From Leptospira perolatii (GTDB taxonomy: Bacteria > Spirochaetota > Leptospiria > Leptospirales > Leptospiraceae), in the NCBI RefSeq assembly GCF_002811875.1, contig NZ_NPDZ01000004.1, positions 124,001 to 188,000 of the forward strand: 64,000 nucleotides of DNA, in the 5' to 3' direction. Below the pieces are notes generated by a model that was not told where the DNA came from, did no database searches, and was given only the letters and a program-made list of their open reading frames with translations. Numbering within the stretch: position 1 is the first letter of the stretch; every line of letters starts with the position of its first letter. Below, in pieces: positions 51,365-62,268 of the stretch. Position numbers and translations under genes: made by a program.

Positions 51365-51703
51365 TTAAGAGCGGAAGCTACTTAGCGCTTCTTCTTCGGT
51401 TTCTCGAATATCGAAAAGAGATGTCAACTCTATCACATCGAAAATCCGTTTGACGGCCGGCTTTATATTACAAATCTTCAACGCGCCTTCTTTTGCGTTC
51501 AGCTTTCGAAGCGTAGAAATGCAGGCGCGAAAACCTGATGAAGACATATAATCGACATCTTGCATATTCAAGACAACCTTTGTGTGACCTTGGTTGTCGA
51601 TCAGATCGTTTAAATTTTCCTCTACCTCATTCGCAATTGAGACATCGAGACGTCCCTTGAGATAAACGATGAGCACTCCGTCCTGTATCTTGTGATCCAG
51701 CAA
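51365..51703 (-). CDS. STAS-domain anti-sigma-factor antagonist
   Basis: 112 residues, a single STAS domain. The phosphorylatable serine region is '[12 protein letters not shown]' (about 53-64), close to SpoIIAA/RsbV ('DxSGLG'). Such proteins bind anti-sigma kinases when unphosphorylated and free the sigma factor. No partner kinase is in the window. TTG start with AGG upstream. Coupled to trpC downstream and divergent from murD. Confidence 0.88.
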   Translation of the reverse strand: MLDHKIQDGVLIVYLKGRLDVSIANEVEENLNDLIDNQGHTKVVLNMQDVDYMSSSGFRACISTLRKLNAKEGALKICNIKPAVKRIFDVIELTSLFDIRETEEEALSSFRS

Positions 51704-51756
51704 GGGAACCTACCCTAGGCGATAAATTAGAGACAAGTTTGGGTCCGGAAAATAGG

Positions 51757-53127
51757 ATGTCAACCAAGTTCCCCAGTATGATGAATTTTCCTACTTCTTT
51801 ACTTGGACAAAGAGTCTTGGTCCTAGGAGGTGGAGTCTCCGGTCTTGCCGCGCTTCGCCTGTTGCGAGAGAAACAAGCTGTTCCACTTCTAAGCGACGCA
51901 CAAAAAATTTCCGAAGTTTCTGACTTGCAAATTCCGGAAAATACTCCTTTAGCCGATTTGCTCCCTCTCTCCTTAATTATCAAGAGCCCGGGAATTTCGT
52001 GGGAGAATCCGATCGTCGCGCAAGCGAGACAACTTGCAATTCCGATCGTTTCGGAAGTGGAATTTGCTCGTGCGTATTTTTCAGGAAGAATTGTAGGAGT
52101 TACTGGCACCGATGGAAAATCTACCACAACCTCTTTGATCCGACATTTGATTTCGAAAGATTTTCCTGGAACGGAAGCTGGAGGAAATTTAGGACTCGCG
52201 TTTAGCGATTTTTGCTTGAAGCCGATTCCAGTTGCGGTGCTCGAATTGTCGAGTTATCAGTTAGAGGATTCTTCTCCGCTGCATTTAAACGTTTCTGTTC
52301 TCTTGAACTTGGCTCCGGATCACTTGGAAAGGCATAAAACCTTGGACAATTATTTCGGAGCGAAAGCAAAGATAGCCGACGCGGCGAACCCAAGGCATAC
52401 TTTCATTACTAACTCTCGCTTGTACAAAGAGAGAATCCAATCTTTAGCCTGGAAATGTAGAATTCTAACTTTCGGAAGAGAAGAAGATAGTTCCGCGAGA
52501 ATCCTTGAGGATGAACAAAAGATCCGAACTCTAACAGTGGAATACGATGTTTCTAAATTCCATCTTCCAGGAAGTCATAATTTAGAAAACCTTGCTGCTT
52601 CGATTCTCGCTGCGGAAGCAATGGAAGCCGATCCTAAGTCGATTCAGGCGATGCTCGAAACTTTCCAAGGACTGCCGCATCGATTTCAAATGGCAGGGAA
52701 AGCCGCAGATGTCCAATTCATTAATGATTCCAAATCCACGAACTTGCACAGTATGCTGGCCGGAATGAAAGGCTGGAAATTTCGAAAATCCACTTGCTTG
52801 ATTTTGGGAGGCAGAACCAAGAAAGAGGACATTACTCCTTTGAAGGAGTTCCTCAAAGACAAGATAGGATGGGTGATCCTCTTCGGCGAAGCAAAAGAAG
52901 AATGGGGAAGCGAACTCTCTCAGATCTTAGGAACTCATCTCATACTGAAGGACGATTTGGAAGAATCCTTCTCCTGGTTGAAAAACGCTGTCCGCTCCGG
53001 CTTGGCGAGATTAACACACGTAGTGTTCTCGCCAGCTTGCGCGAGCTTTGATCAGTACAAGAACTTCGAAGAAAGAGGAAATCACTTTCTGAACTTAGTT
53101 TCTACCTGGGCAAAAGAAGAGCCTTAA
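51757..53127 (+). CDS. murD: UDP-N-acetylmuramoyl-L-alanine:D-glutamate ligase
   Basis: Adds D-Glu to UDP-MurNAc-L-Ala in peptidoglycan synthesis. 456 residues from ATG 51757. N-terminal Rossmann-like domain (VLVLGGGVSGLAAL), ATP-binding VTGTDGKSTTT (about 115), 'LELSSYQLE', 'NLAPDHLERH' and 'FINDSKSTN' are all as expected. A TTG at 51739 would add six residues. The stop shares bases with the convergent phospholipase gene (TTAA). Confidence 0.95.
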   Translation: MSTKFPSMMNFPTSLLGQRVLVLGGGVSGLAALRLLREKQAVPLLSDAQKISEVSDLQIPENTPLADLLPLSLIIKSPGISWENPIVAQARQLAIPIVSEVEFARAYFSGRIVGVTGTDGKSTTTSLIRHLISKDFPGTEAGGNLGLAFSDFCLKPIPVAVLELSSYQLEDSSPLHLNVSVLLNLAPDHLERHKTLDNYFGAKAKIADAANPRHTFITNSRLYKERIQSLAWKCRILTFGREEDSSARILEDEQKIRTLTVEYDVSKFHLPGSHNLENLAASILAAEAMEADPKSIQAMLETFQGLPHRFQMAGKAADVQFINDSKSTNLHSMLAGMKGWKFRKSTCLILGGRTKKEDITPLKEFLKDKIGWVILFGEAKEEWGSELSQILGTHLILKDDLEESFSWLKNAVRSGLARLTHVVFSPACASFDQYKNFEERGNHFLNLVSTWAKEEP

Positions 53128-55370
53128 TGAGACCCGCTATTCTGCGCTCCTTCTATATCTCCTAATCCATTTTTCCAAGACGAAGCAAGTGTTCCGTCAG
53201 AATTTGGGTTTGCTCTCTCCATACTGATATGAGTAGGTGAATTGGTTCCTGCCGGCCAGTTCCCAATAGGAGTTTCATCGATCGCGGTTGTTTGGCGCTT
53301 CAAAATCAACCGAGTACTACTATTATTCATACCGCCGGTGTAGATCAAGTCGGCGCTCAGACCAGGAACAGAAGTATCATCCGTTCTCTCCAATAAAAAA
53401 TATCCACCGGCAGGAATCGTCCCGGATAGCAGAATGTCCGAAGGAGTTCCGTCATCGACCGTAATAGTCCAGCCGGTAAGATCGATCGGAGAGGATGTTA
53501 GATTGCGCAATTCAATCCATTCATCCGATGCACTTATATCCGTTCCAGCCCAAGCAATTTCCGAAAATATAATATCTCTGGTTGAGGTTGCATTGGAATT
53601 CGGAGCTCCCGGCGTAGCGAAATTGTACGCAAGGAAGGACGATGCAATATTCGTCTGAATGGTTGCGGAGAACCAGCTCGCACTTTGACTTCCGTCACCA
53701 GGCTGACTATTTCTAGACATGCTTTTTTTAGGAGTCCCGTTTGAACCGGCAAACGATTCCGGGTTGGTACCTTTTTTTCCGGCAACATCGATCGATGTAC
53801 GGTTAATATCTTCCAGCACTAAGTACAGCTCGTCGTTAGAAACACTTAAGTTGTTTGCCACTTTGTATTTTGTCGGTTGCCATGCTGATTCGGAAGGAGC
53901 GTACGACATTAACACCAAATAGCTGTTTCCGTCAATATACGTTCCGGAAGGTAAGACCATAGGTTTTCCCGAAGTTGAGGCTCCCTTTATTGCCCAACCA
54001 GACAGATCGATTCTTTGATTCGTAATATTCTTTAGTTCAATGAATTCATCCGTATAATCCGCGTAAGCGCTGGTCCCGGTCGCTCCCCTCCTTCCGGCCC
54101 ACATGACTTCGTTTAGTATTACCGAGCCTTGGGTAGAAGGATCTCCGGGGGAAACGGTCGGGACTGGAGTTCCTTCTACGAAGCGTCTAGAGAATTCATC
54201 TTCATAAAATTGAGCTATCTCCTTCGAATAGATAAACATTAGGTTTTCATTATTTTCGTTATTTGCGTTGTCGCTCCAGTTAAAAGAGCCTGTTACAACT
54301 ACAGCGTCGTTCTCCTGGGAATCCAGGATCATAACTTTATGATGGAGTTTTCCGCCGTGACCATCTTGCTCGTAATAATTACCGTCGATCTTAACCGGAA
54401 TTCCGTGCTGCGCATAATACTCTTCGGCACTATTGTTTAATTGGGTAAAATCGAATACTCCCTTTACGTCTAATCCTGAGTCGAAAAATTTACTTAGAAC
54501 CAAATCGTTTAGATAACGATGGGGAAAGGAAAAAATCAGGAAGTGAATCGTTGCGCTTGCATTCGTAACTCGGTCCATCAAATGATCCATCGCAGTTTTT
54601 CCATCAATCATGCCAGGCGAGAAGAGAACATCAAAACGGATTCCATCTATGTAATGTTGCCTCACGGTGCTGACTCGGCTCGATCCAGGAAGTCCCAATA
54701 GATATTCGAATTGATTCCTGTAAGTGCCTGCAATTCCGGAATCCTGGAATAGAATCAAATTATTGTTATTTCTCTCGAAATCCGAATCAGTAAGATTCGT
54801 ACTTCCCGTAAAAACATAGTCTTTTTCATCGGAAGTATGAATGACTCCAAATTTATTGTGTTGGATGGCACCAGAGTTAATTAAGATAAAATCATTAAAG
54901 CCGGAATCTACCGGAAAATTAGATCTCAGTTTTCCCGAAACAGGAAACTTCTGGTCCAGCTTATTCGCGATCCTAAGGTAACCTTCGTAGTATTCTCCTC
55001 CCTTCGCAGCGACCGTACCTGTACCGTCCTTATCTCCCACCATGCGCACGTGAACTCCGCGATCGATCGCGTTCTCAACGGCTACAATAATCACTTCCCG
55101 ATTCAATCCATACAGCGCCAAATCCAAAAACGTACCGGATTTTGCCTGGTTGATGACCCCTATAATTGCGTCATCAGCCTCGGGATCACTCAATGGATTC
55201 GTAAAGTAGATCTGAATATGAGCCGTGCTATACTTTAAATTCGGAGTTGCCGATGCACTAGTAACCAAAGAGGACAACAAATTCGAAGGATTGCTGGCCG
55301 ATCTGAAACAATTTACAAAAATTGAAAATTGTAAAATTAAGAGTATTTGAGCGATTCGTTTAGTTTTCAT
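53124..55370 (-). CDS. Phospholipase-D-like lipoprotein with two lamin-tail domains
   Basis: 748 residues. Signal peptide ending in a lipobox (FVNC, about 19-22). Two PLD half-sites: the first with HNKFGVIH and 'FTGSTNLTDSDF', the second with LHHKVMILD and 'VTGSFNWSDNANNENNEN'. Two lamin-tail domains follow (VILNEVMWAG ... DEFIELKNITNQRIDLSGWAI; IIFSEIAWAG ... DEWIELRNLTSSPIDLTGWTI). Substrate may be lipid or nucleic acid; the family includes both. ATG 55370; a GTG three codons earlier is the alternative. Promoter candidate upstream. Confidence 0.85.
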   Translation of the reverse strand: MKTKRIAQILLILQFSIFVNCFRSASNPSNLLSSLVTSASATPNLKYSTAHIQIYFTNPLSDPEADDAIIGVINQAKSGTFLDLALYGLNREVIIVAVENAIDRGVHVRMVGDKDGTGTVAAKGGEYYEGYLRIANKLDQKFPVSGKLRSNFPVDSGFNDFILINSGAIQHNKFGVIHTSDEKDYVFTGSTNLTDSDFERNNNNLILFQDSGIAGTYRNQFEYLLGLPGSSRVSTVRQHYIDGIRFDVLFSPGMIDGKTAMDHLMDRVTNASATIHFLIFSFPHRYLNDLVLSKFFDSGLDVKGVFDFTQLNNSAEEYYAQHGIPVKIDGNYYEQDGHGGKLHHKVMILDSQENDAVVVTGSFNWSDNANNENNENLMFIYSKEIAQFYEDEFSRRFVEGTPVPTVSPGDPSTQGSVILNEVMWAGRRGATGTSAYADYTDEFIELKNITNQRIDLSGWAIKGASTSGKPMVLPSGTYIDGNSYLVLMSYAPSESAWQPTKYKVANNLSVSNDELYLVLEDINRTSIDVAGKKGTNPESFAGSNGTPKKSMSRNSQPGDGSQSASWFSATIQTNIASSFLAYNFATPGAPNSNATSTRDIIFSEIAWAGTDISASDEWIELRNLTSSPIDLTGWTITVDDGTPSDILLSGTIPAGGYFLLERTDDTSVPGLSADLIYTGGMNNSSTRLILKRQTTAIDETPIGNWPAGTNSPTHISMERANPNSDGTLASSWKNGLGDIEGAQNSGSH

Positions 55371-55466
55371 CCTATACACCCTAGTTCCACTGTGATTTAT
55401 TTTATTAAAAGATCGTTCGCTCAGCGTCCGTTTAACCGGAAGGTCAAGTCGCCTACACTGTGTTTG

Positions 55467-55495
55467 GCTATAGAAACTGCAGGGATTATCGTCAA
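55467..55495 (-). promoter_or_regulatory. Candidate promoter of the phospholipase-D-like lipoprotein
   Basis: TTGACG (minus strand, 55490-55495) is 17 bases from TATAGC (55467-55472), about 97 bases ahead of the start codon. Confidence 0.5.
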
Positions 55496-55541
55496 CAGAA
55501 AATGAAGGAGATACACATTACAATTCTGTGTTTATCTAACC

Positions 55542-55563
55542 CGAAAGATCACAAAATCTTTCG
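55542..55563 (-). terminator. Hairpin after the HD-GYP gene
   Basis: Perfect 8-bp stem CGAAAGAT (55542-55549) / ATCTTTCG (55556-55563) with a 6-base loop, 34 bases downstream of the stop. No immediate T-run on the minus strand. Confidence 0.45.
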
Positions 55564-55597
55564 AAGTAAAATTCAAAACTATTTAAGGATGAGCGTC

Positions 55598-57583
55598 TTA
55601 CTTTAGTAGTCCGCTGAAGTGCGGTAATCTTTCCCAAATCTTTGCTTCGATAAAGATTTTGAGTAACTCAGAGTCGATATGATGCTCTCTGGCTTCCATT
55701 TCTAAAATATCTAGGGCTCTGTCCAGAGGAACTGCCTTTTTATAAGGACGATCTTTGTCGGTAAGTGCATCGAATATATCCGCAATCGTCATGATTTTAG
55801 ACTGCACCGGGATATCTTCCCCGGAAAGTCCTCTAGGGTAACCAGTGCCGTTGAGTTTTTCGTGGTGTGCGTGCGCAATCGTAGGAACTAATTTTAAGTC
55901 GTTTGTCCATGGGATTTTACTCAAAAATTGGAAAGTGTGCTCCACATGAGATTCAATTTCCTTTCTTTCCTCAAAATCCAAAGATCCCTTTTTGATGGTT
56001 AAGAACCCGAACTCATAAGGAGTAATTAAATCCAGTAGTTGTCCGTCGGTCGTAGTATATCGCATTTTTGCGATATCTTCTAAAAACTGAGAATTAGTTT
56101 CCTCTAATACTGTCGGTTCGTTGGACTGACGGATCACCTGGAACATCGCCTGGATTTTTTTCAGTTCTTCGTCGATTTCGAATTGGATCGACTTTTCGAA
56201 TTCATCGAATCCAAGTGTTCCGTGCTTTTTTAAATACTCGATTTTTTTGGAGCTCAATTTCGACTCCAAGTCCTTTTTGAGGAATTTGAATCTCCAATCG
56301 ATCACGTCTACTTCTAGGTCGTGGAGTTTTTTTGCCTTAACTAAGACTTTCTCCCTGACTCCGACCTTTCCAAAATCGTGGAGCAGCGAAGCATATCGAA
56401 TCTCCTTGATCTGTTCCTTTGAAAACTTAATATTCCCATACTTTCCGTCTCTCAATCCGTCCACTGTTTCTGCAAGTCCTACAGTCAATGAAGCCACACG
56501 GAAGGAATGTCCACTTGTGGTCGGATCCCTCGCCTCGATCGCGTTCACCGAAGCTGTCACGAACCCTTCGAATAGTGTTTCGATTTCTCGGAGAAGATAG
56601 TTATTCTGGATCGCGACGGCGGCCTGTCCGGCGACTCCCAATACAAGTTGAGAGGAATAATCGTCGAACTGCTGCACGTCATCGCCTTTCATCTGTTCGA
56701 CGGAGAGCCTTTGGTTGAAGTTTCTCTTGCGATTGATTAGTTGAATGACACCCAAAACTTCGTCGCGATGATCCTTCATTGGAACAACTAACATGGATTT
56801 GGTGTGATAATTTGAAAGTATATCGAAATTCCGATTGAAGGTGTATTCAGAGCCTTCTGGTAAATTGTAAACATCCGGAATATTGAGCACTCGACCTGTG
56901 GCCGCAACATATCCTGCAATACTGCTCTTATTGATCGGAAGTAGGAATTCCTCAGTGTCGATACTCAGTGCCGAAATCTTAAACCTAAGACTTCTGATAA
57001 AATGTGCCTCATCCTTTTCGACCAGATATAGAGATCCGGAATCGGCGTTACAAATCTCTCTTGCACTAAACAAAATATCTCTTAAAAGCTTATCGAAATC
57101 CTTTTCGTTTGCTAGACTAATACCGATCTTTGTAAGTTTCGAGATTTCGTATTTTGTAGTATTGATTTTATGAAGCAGGTCAAACTGATCCGTGATCATC
57201 TGAAGATTCATAAAGGCGTTTGCAAATGTTTTGCACAAATGAATATCCGATGCCGAATCGGGTAGTACGCCGAAGATCAAATCCTCTTCTATTTCTGTTT
57301 TCTTATAACCTTCATATTCGAGATCTGCATTCAAAACGAACCGACCCAAAATCAAAGGATTTAACCTGAGTTGTTCTCGGATCTTTTTATGCTCTTTTTC
57401 CAAAAGAGGAGCGGATATATAGAAGATGATATTTACGAACTGCGGCGTGTTAGCGATTTCTGAATTTTGAAAGAAATCATCTAACAAGAGCATTGTGGGA
57501 GCGGTCTTGTTTCTTAGCAAGGCCAGCCTACGCTCTATAGACTGGGAATCTGAAACGATGAACTGCTTGAATTTGGACTCCAT
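55598..57583 (-). CDS. GAF and HD-GYP domain protein (probable c-di-GMP phosphodiesterase)
   Basis: 661 residues from ATG 57583 (a TTG at 57619 would add 12). An uncharacterised N-terminal region (1-150) precedes a GAF domain (about 155-335). The HD-GYP domain has [10 protein letters not shown] (about 405) and [11 protein letters not shown] (about 570), both complete, so phosphodiesterase activity is expected. Between them is an insertion of about 110 charged, helical residues. Not in an obvious operon; it lies between the PLD lipoprotein and flagellar genes, all on the minus strand. Confidence 0.88.
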   Translation of the reverse strand: MESKFKQFIVSDSQSIERRLALLRNKTAPTMLLLDDFFQNSEIANTPQFVNIIFYISAPLLEKEHKKIREQLRLNPLILGRFVLNADLEYEGYKKTEIEEDLIFGVLPDSASDIHLCKTFANAFMNLQMITDQFDLLHKINTTKYEISKLTKIGISLANEKDFDKLLRDILFSAREICNADSGSLYLVEKDEAHFIRSLRFKISALSIDTEEFLLPINKSSIAGYVAATGRVLNIPDVYNLPEGSEYTFNRNFDILSNYHTKSMLVVPMKDHRDEVLGVIQLINRKRNFNQRLSVEQMKGDDVQQFDDYSSQLVLGVAGQAAVAIQNNYLLREIETLFEGFVTASVNAIEARDPTTSGHSFRVASLTVGLAETVDGLRDGKYGNIKFSKEQIKEIRYASLLHDFGKVGVREKVLVKAKKLHDLEVDVIDWRFKFLKKDLESKLSSKKIEYLKKHGTLGFDEFEKSIQFEIDEELKKIQAMFQVIRQSNEPTVLEETNSQFLEDIAKMRYTTTDGQLLDLITPYEFGFLTIKKGSLDFEERKEIESHVEHTFQFLSKIPWTNDLKLVPTIAHAHHEKLNGTGYPRGLSGEDIPVQSKIMTIADIFDALTDKDRPYKKAVPLDRALDILEMEAREHHIDSELLKIFIEAKIWERLPHFSGLLK

Positions 57584-57853
57584 TCGATCTGCGGCAATCC
57601 TAACTGTCGTGCTTACCAAGGGAAAGGAGAATTTTCCATCAAAGTCAGACGCAAGACTTCAGTCTGGCGAGAAGGGTTTGGTTTGTATACTATAGCCCGA
57701 AAAGTCCGAGCCAGTACAAAACTAATCCTTTTGGGTGAGGTGAAAAAATCTACAGATCTCCTGAGAAAACTAAACTCTCTAGGAATTTGACGTTTTCCCA
57801 AGATGAAAAACTGCTAGTAGTGCTTTCAAAGTTTCACTTGTGTGGGAAAGTTT

Positions 57854-57879
57854 TCTAGACCCGCGAAAGCGGGCCTAGA
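57854..57879 (-). terminator. Strong hairpin after flgE
   Basis: TCTAG-A-CCCGC (57854-57864), tetraloop GAAA, GCGGG-C-CTAGA (57869-57879): a ten-pair stem with one mismatch. About 37 bases downstream of the flgE stop. It likely ends the fliK-flgD-flgE transcript, although no T-run follows on the minus strand. Confidence 0.55.
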
Positions 57880-57915
57880 TCACCTATCTAAGGTTATTCA
57901 AAAACCGGAAAGTTC

Positions 57916-59310
57916 TTAACGTTTGAGGCCCAAGACTTCCTGAAGCATCTGATCCGTCGTTGTGATTGTTCTGGAGTTCGCTTGGAACCCGCGTTGAGTT
58001 ACGATCATATCCGTAAATTGGTCGGATAAATCCACATTGGACATTTCAAGCAGGCCGGCGTTGATTTTTCCTCTTCCTGCAATTCCTGCTTCGCCTATGA
58101 GCGCTTCTCCAGAGTTATTCGAAAAAGCGAACATGGTGTCCCCTACTTTATCCAAACCGGCAGGGTTGTTGAACACCGCTGTTGCAATTCTAGCTAACGG
58201 CTGTTTTACGCCATTGGAATATACTCCGGTAACCGTTCCCGAATTATCGATCGAGAAGGACTCGAGGTATCCCATCGTATAACCGTCTTGCTTTACCGCC
58301 TTGGTTGTAAAATCAGAGGAGAACTGGGTAATTCCGTCCACCATTCCAGCTTCGCCCAGGGAAAGGTCAAAACTTTGCACCGCAGGGTTTCCCGGAAGTT
58401 TGAAAGAAACCTTCGCACTTAGCTTTCCGGTATTCATCACATCAGTACCATCAGAGACGTACACGATCTTTCCGTCTGGAGTAAACCCGAACTCTAGTTC
58501 GGTATTTCCGGGAAGCTGTGTATTTTGACCTCCTGTAGCAGCCACGTCTACGGAAACTTGGCTAGCATCAGTCATTGCGATACGAGCTTTCCAAGTATTT
58601 TCTCTCACTTTGTAGAATTCCATTTTGAATTCTCTTTGTTCACCCTGGTCGTCAAAGACTTTGATCGTAGTGACATGACCTCTTCTTTGCTTAGGATCCG
58701 GATCATTGATCATCGCAGTGATTTCTTCTGCAGTCGCATCGGGAGGTACTGCCGGTACGGAAGAATTCAAGTTGGATCTGAAATCGATCTTAGTAGTCGC
58801 ATGTGCAGGTTCTTTAGAATATACTGGAATAATAATATCTTCGATGGAAGCAGAAGAATTGATGTACTTGTTACCTTTGTCATCTAACTTTGCATTCCAA
58901 CCTTGCACCTTGAGTCCGTTAGCTGGATTTACGTAGTATCCGTTTTTATCCAGGTTAAAGGCACCTGCTCGAGTATAAAACTGCTTATCTCCGTCTTTGA
59001 CTATAAAGAATCCTTCTCCAGAAATCGCTACGTCGGTGTTCTTTCCTGTAGTTTGAAGGGCTCCTTGGGTCATGATCTTATCGATCGCAGCGATCAAAGC
59101 TCCAAGACCGACTTGTTGCGGGTTCACCCCCCCGATATTATCCTTGGGTTCAGAGGCTCCACGAAGTTCCTGGGATATCATATCCTGAAACGTGACTCGC
59201 TCCGTTTTGAATCCGTGGGTGTTCACGTTGGAAATATTATTTCCAATCACGTCCATCCGAATCTGGTGGTTTTTAAGACCGGAGACTCCAGAATAAAGAG
59301 ACCTCATCAT
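57916..59310 (-). CDS. flgE: Flagellar hook protein FlgE
   Basis: 464 residues. The N-terminal D0 segment '[32 protein letters not shown]' and C-terminal '[25 protein letters not shown]' identify FlgE; in spirochaetes it forms the hook of the periplasmic flagella. Nowhere in the protein do I find a cysteine. Downstream of flgD by 33 bases. A second ATG lies at the next codon. Confidence 0.95.
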   Translation of the reverse strand: MMRSLYSGVSGLKNHQIRMDVIGNNISNVNTHGFKTERVTFQDMISQELRGASEPKDNIGGVNPQQVGLGALIAAIDKIMTQGALQTTGKNTDVAISGEGFFIVKDGDKQFYTRAGAFNLDKNGYYVNPANGLKVQGWNAKLDDKGNKYINSSASIEDIIIPVYSKEPAHATTKIDFRSNLNSSVPAVPPDATAEEITAMINDPDPKQRRGHVTTIKVFDDQGEQREFKMEFYKVRENTWKARIAMTDASQVSVDVAATGGQNTQLPGNTELEFGFTPDGKIVYVSDGTDVMNTGKLSAKVSFKLPGNPAVQSFDLSLGEAGMVDGITQFSSDFTTKAVKQDGYTMGYLESFSIDNSGTVTGVYSNGVKQPLARIATAVFNNPAGLDKVGDTMFAFSNNSGEALIGEAGIAGRGKINAGLLEMSNVDLSDQFTDMIVTQRGFQANSRTITTTDQMLQEVLGLKR

Positions 59311-59343
59311 AGTGTTTGTACCTCAATGTTTATATATGTAAAC

Positions 59344-60096
59344 TTATTCATAACTTTTATTGTTTGGCTTTCCCGGAAAATTCCAAGACTCCTGATTGTT
59401 CATTAAGGAATCCTTATTTTCTTCGGCAGGAATTGCTTTCGGATCTTTCGCTGAGTTTTCAGAATTTGATGCAGGTTTGGCTTCTGTCTGCGTAGGAGCT
59501 GCCGGTTCTGGATTCGCTGCTTTGGTACCGAGAACAGGTTCTGCAGGAGCACCAGAGTTCTGCAAAGGATTTGCATTACGATTTGGACCAGGCTCGGCTT
59601 GGTTCAGAATGCTCGGGTCGGTGATCAATGAAATCTGATCTATTTCTACAGTGCGTCCATTTACTCTTACAAAGGATTTTCCCTGCCCGTCAAAGAAGAG
59701 TGCTCCGGCCATTCCAACAACATTCTCTCCGGTGACGAAGTCCGGCCCTGATACTATTTTTCCTACGAGAGAAAAGGACTGACGATTGGTCATTTTTCCG
59801 ATTCCCTGGGAGATATTATTCATTTGTTCGAGGGAGGAAAACTGAGCCATTTGCGCGATAAAATCCTGGTCCTTGACCGGATTCGTGGGATCTTGAGAAG
59901 AAAGCTGAGTAATCAATAACTTTAGAAAATCATCTTTTCCTAATGCTTTAGCAGTGGAGCGGATTTCAATTCCTTGTAATCCACCTTTTTCCTCTTTTTC
60001 AAGTTTATCAAAGTGATTCCTGATATTAAAGCTTCTGTCTCCTTCGAGATAGTTGCTTCTTGCTGCTTCTTGACTTGCTGAGCTTACTTCCGGCAT
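59344..60096 (-). CDS. flgD: Flagellar hook-assembly (capping) protein FlgD
   Basis: 250 residues. The conserved FlgD N-terminal region '[41 protein letters not shown]' (about 52-93) is intact, followed by a beta-rich segment to about 165. The last 80 residues are a Pro/Ala/Glu-rich tail that I do not find typical of FlgD. Caps the growing hook. Ten bases after fliK. Confidence 0.93.
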   Translation of the reverse strand: MPEVSSASQEAARSNYLEGDRSFNIRNHFDKLEKEEKGGLQGIEIRSTAKALGKDDFLKLLITQLSSQDPTNPVKDQDFIAQMAQFSSLEQMNNISQGIGKMTNRQSFSLVGKIVSGPDFVTGENVVGMAGALFFDGQGKSFVRVNGRTVEIDQISLITDPSILNQAEPGPNRNANPLQNSGAPAEPVLGTKAANPEPAAPTQTEAKPASNSENSAKDPKAIPAEENKDSLMNNQESWNFPGKPNNKSYE

Positions 60097-60106
60097 CGTT
60101 CTTCCC

Positions 60107-61588
60107 TTAGACTAGAATATTAATACGCCTATCTTTATTCTTTTCGGCGTTTTCCGGAATTTCTGTAGATCCTTCTTGTGCTTCGGCAATTTCGGACGCG
60201 GAATTCGGCTCTTTAGAATTCTCGAAGAGGTCCGATTGGATCGGATTTCTATCTTCTGCCCCGTTGGATCCTCTATCATCAAATCCAAAAGCGAATTGTC
60301 CGACCTCGTCTACTTCCACTAATAAAGATTCAAGTATAAGACCTTGGTCTTTGAATTCTTTTCTAAGTTGCTCCAAGTCTTTCGAAAAGAGTTTCTTCAC
60401 TTCTTCGGACTCAACAACAATTCTTCCTTGGACTCTATCCTCTTCCACGCTGATTCGTAAAGAGACCCTACCCAGCTCTTGAGGATTCAATCTGAGCGTA
60501 GCTTCTGACTTTCCGTTTTCTACGATATGCAGCCTGGCGCTTTGAACAAGACGCTGCATGTTCTCGCGCATCGCATTTCGATCGACAGTATTTGTAGAGC
60601 TCGGCTTAGAGGATTCAGAACGAGCAGATTGAATCGAGGCCTCTTTTTCGACAGTGTGAATTCCATTTTTCAATAAAGAGAACGTGGTCTCTGTCCCTTG
60701 TCTAGAAAAGGAATCTTGTTGAAAGGTTTGGCCTTTTCCGGAGGAAGAGTTGTCTCCTTTACTCGAAGATTCTTCGGCAGCGGAGATTTTATTTGCGTTC
60801 GATTTCTGGATCTGTGTAAAAGATTCCTGTTTCTTTTCTCTAGTAATCTTCCAGTTTTCGCTTTCTATTAGATTGTGCTCTTTGGGAACTTCTTTCAAAG
60901 CAGCCTTTTCTTCGTTTCCGGGCTTTGTCCAGCGAACTAGATCTTCTAGTTTCTTACTAGTTTCTTCGGAGATTTCTTTTTCAGTGTTCTGCTTGCTCTG
61001 TTTGAAAGGAATAGGCTCCTTCGAAGCCTTTTTTTCTAACTCAGGCTGGGCTGAAATTTCCTGTGACTTTTGAGTTTCTTCTTCTTTGGAGACTTGTTTT
61101 AAATTCGTATTATTTTTTTTGGAATGAGTTGCTTGAACTTCTTCTTCTTTATTCGCGGGCTTTTCCTTTTTCATCTCGATCGACTGCAAAAACGCAGTCA
61201 TCTGTAGGAACAAAGGAGCTTCATTTTCTGTAAGATCGTCCTCTAACTCGTCCAAAGGAGATTCTTCAAATTCGGTATCCTCATCCGGAAATAGGGAAAG
61301 TATCTTAGAGATTTCTTTTGCTTCAGAAGACTTTACGTTTTTCTTCTTTTCCTCTTCCTCTGCTTCAAAGAGATCCTGTTCCTCGGGTTCGTCCTTTTGC
61401 ACTGTATGTTTCGGTTCGGAGGAATTTTTGTTTTCTTCCAAAACCTGTTGGGAGCGAAGTTGGATGGATTTCATCAAGTCCATAAAAGTAGGACCTGAGA
61501 CTACAGACTTCTCTGCAGCTTGTTGCGGTTTTTCCGAAGTGGAAAACTTTACCTCATCCCTGGGAGTCTTATCCGTTTGAATTTGCAT
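60107..61588 (-). CDS. fliK: Flagellar hook-length control protein FliK
   Basis: 493 residues. The first 350 are Glu/Lys/Ser-rich and low-complexity, as in FliK molecular rulers. The C-terminal Flg_hook domain (about 355-440) shows '[33 protein letters not shown]'. ATG 61588 has AAGGGG seven bases upstream, better than a TTG five codons earlier. First of fliK-flgD-flgE. It switches export from hook to filament proteins in other bacteria. Confidence 0.88.
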   Translation of the reverse strand: MQIQTDKTPRDEVKFSTSEKPQQAAEKSVVSGPTFMDLMKSIQLRSQQVLEENKNSSEPKHTVQKDEPEEQDLFEAEEEEKKKNVKSSEAKEISKILSLFPDEDTEFEESPLDELEDDLTENEAPLFLQMTAFLQSIEMKKEKPANKEEEVQATHSKKNNTNLKQVSKEEETQKSQEISAQPELEKKASKEPIPFKQSKQNTEKEISEETSKKLEDLVRWTKPGNEEKAALKEVPKEHNLIESENWKITREKKQESFTQIQKSNANKISAAEESSSKGDNSSSGKGQTFQQDSFSRQGTETTFSLLKNGIHTVEKEASIQSARSESSKPSSTNTVDRNAMRENMQRLVQSARLHIVENGKSEATLRLNPQELGRVSLRISVEEDRVQGRIVVESEEVKKLFSKDLEQLRKEFKDQGLILESLLVEVDEVGQFAFGFDDRGSNGAEDRNPIQSDLFENSKEPNSASEIAEAQEGSTEIPENAEKNKDRRINILV

Positions 61589-61785
61589 ACTCGCCCCTTG
61601 CAATATTAGGATCGAAACCTGGGCGAATTCCTTGATAGTTTTATAGAATTATCTTCTTCCCTTTTTTGATTATGTCCACAAACGGACGCTCCTACTTTTA
61701 CGGATCTCGAGAAAATCGCTAAAGTTTCTCAGAAGTTTTATTTTTCTCTTTTCGAACCGGTGCACTAAAATGAGATGGGGAGCTT

Positions 61786-62235
61786 ATGAAATCTTATGCA
61801 GCCATTCTATTCACTTTTCTTTACGCTGTAGTTTTCTCAAACTGCACAGGCACCAGACCGACGAATATCGGAATTCGAGAAGGTCGTCTCGCGGACTGTC
61901 CCTCAACCCCGAACTGCGTCGCGAGTCACCTATCACCTAACGACACTGAACACTTTATACAAGCTCTAACATATCCAGGATCCGCTCAGGACGCGCGTAC
62001 TAAGTTAGTGGGAGTCATTCAATCTCTTCCGAGGACGAATATAGTTACGAACAAAGAAGATTATATCTACGCGGAATTTACTTCTTTTACGTTTCGATTT
62101 GTGGACGATGTGGAATTCTATTTTCCCGCCGGAACAAAGAATATACAAGTACGCTCTGCTTCGCGTTTAGGAAGATCTGACTTTGGAGTAAATCGCAACC
62201 GGATTGAAAAAATCCGAGGGTTATTCTCCAACTAA
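61786..62235 (+). CDS. DUF1499 domain lipoprotein
   Basis: 149 residues. Signal peptide with lipobox (FSNC, about 17-20), then a DUF1499 domain: 'CPSTPNCVASH', 'DYIYAEFTSFTFRFVDDVEFYF', and 'VRSASRLGRSDFGVNRNRIEKIR', which is the family signature. Function of the family is unknown. GGGGAG upstream. Stands alone between fliK and carB. Confidence 0.88.
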   Translation: MKSYAAILFTFLYAVVFSNCTGTRPTNIGIREGRLADCPSTPNCVASHLSPNDTEHFIQALTYPGSAQDARTKLVGVIQSLPRTNIVTNKEDYIYAEFTSFTFRFVDDVEFYFPAGTKNIQVRSASRLGRSDFGVNRNRIEKIRGLFSN

Positions 62236-62268
62236 ATTTCGGAACTTACGAGAACACGCCGAAAGTGC

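Noticed and set aside
57613..57801. 62-codon minus-strand frame before the HD-GYP gene
   Set aside because: Basic composition, no ribosome-binding site, no recognised pattern.
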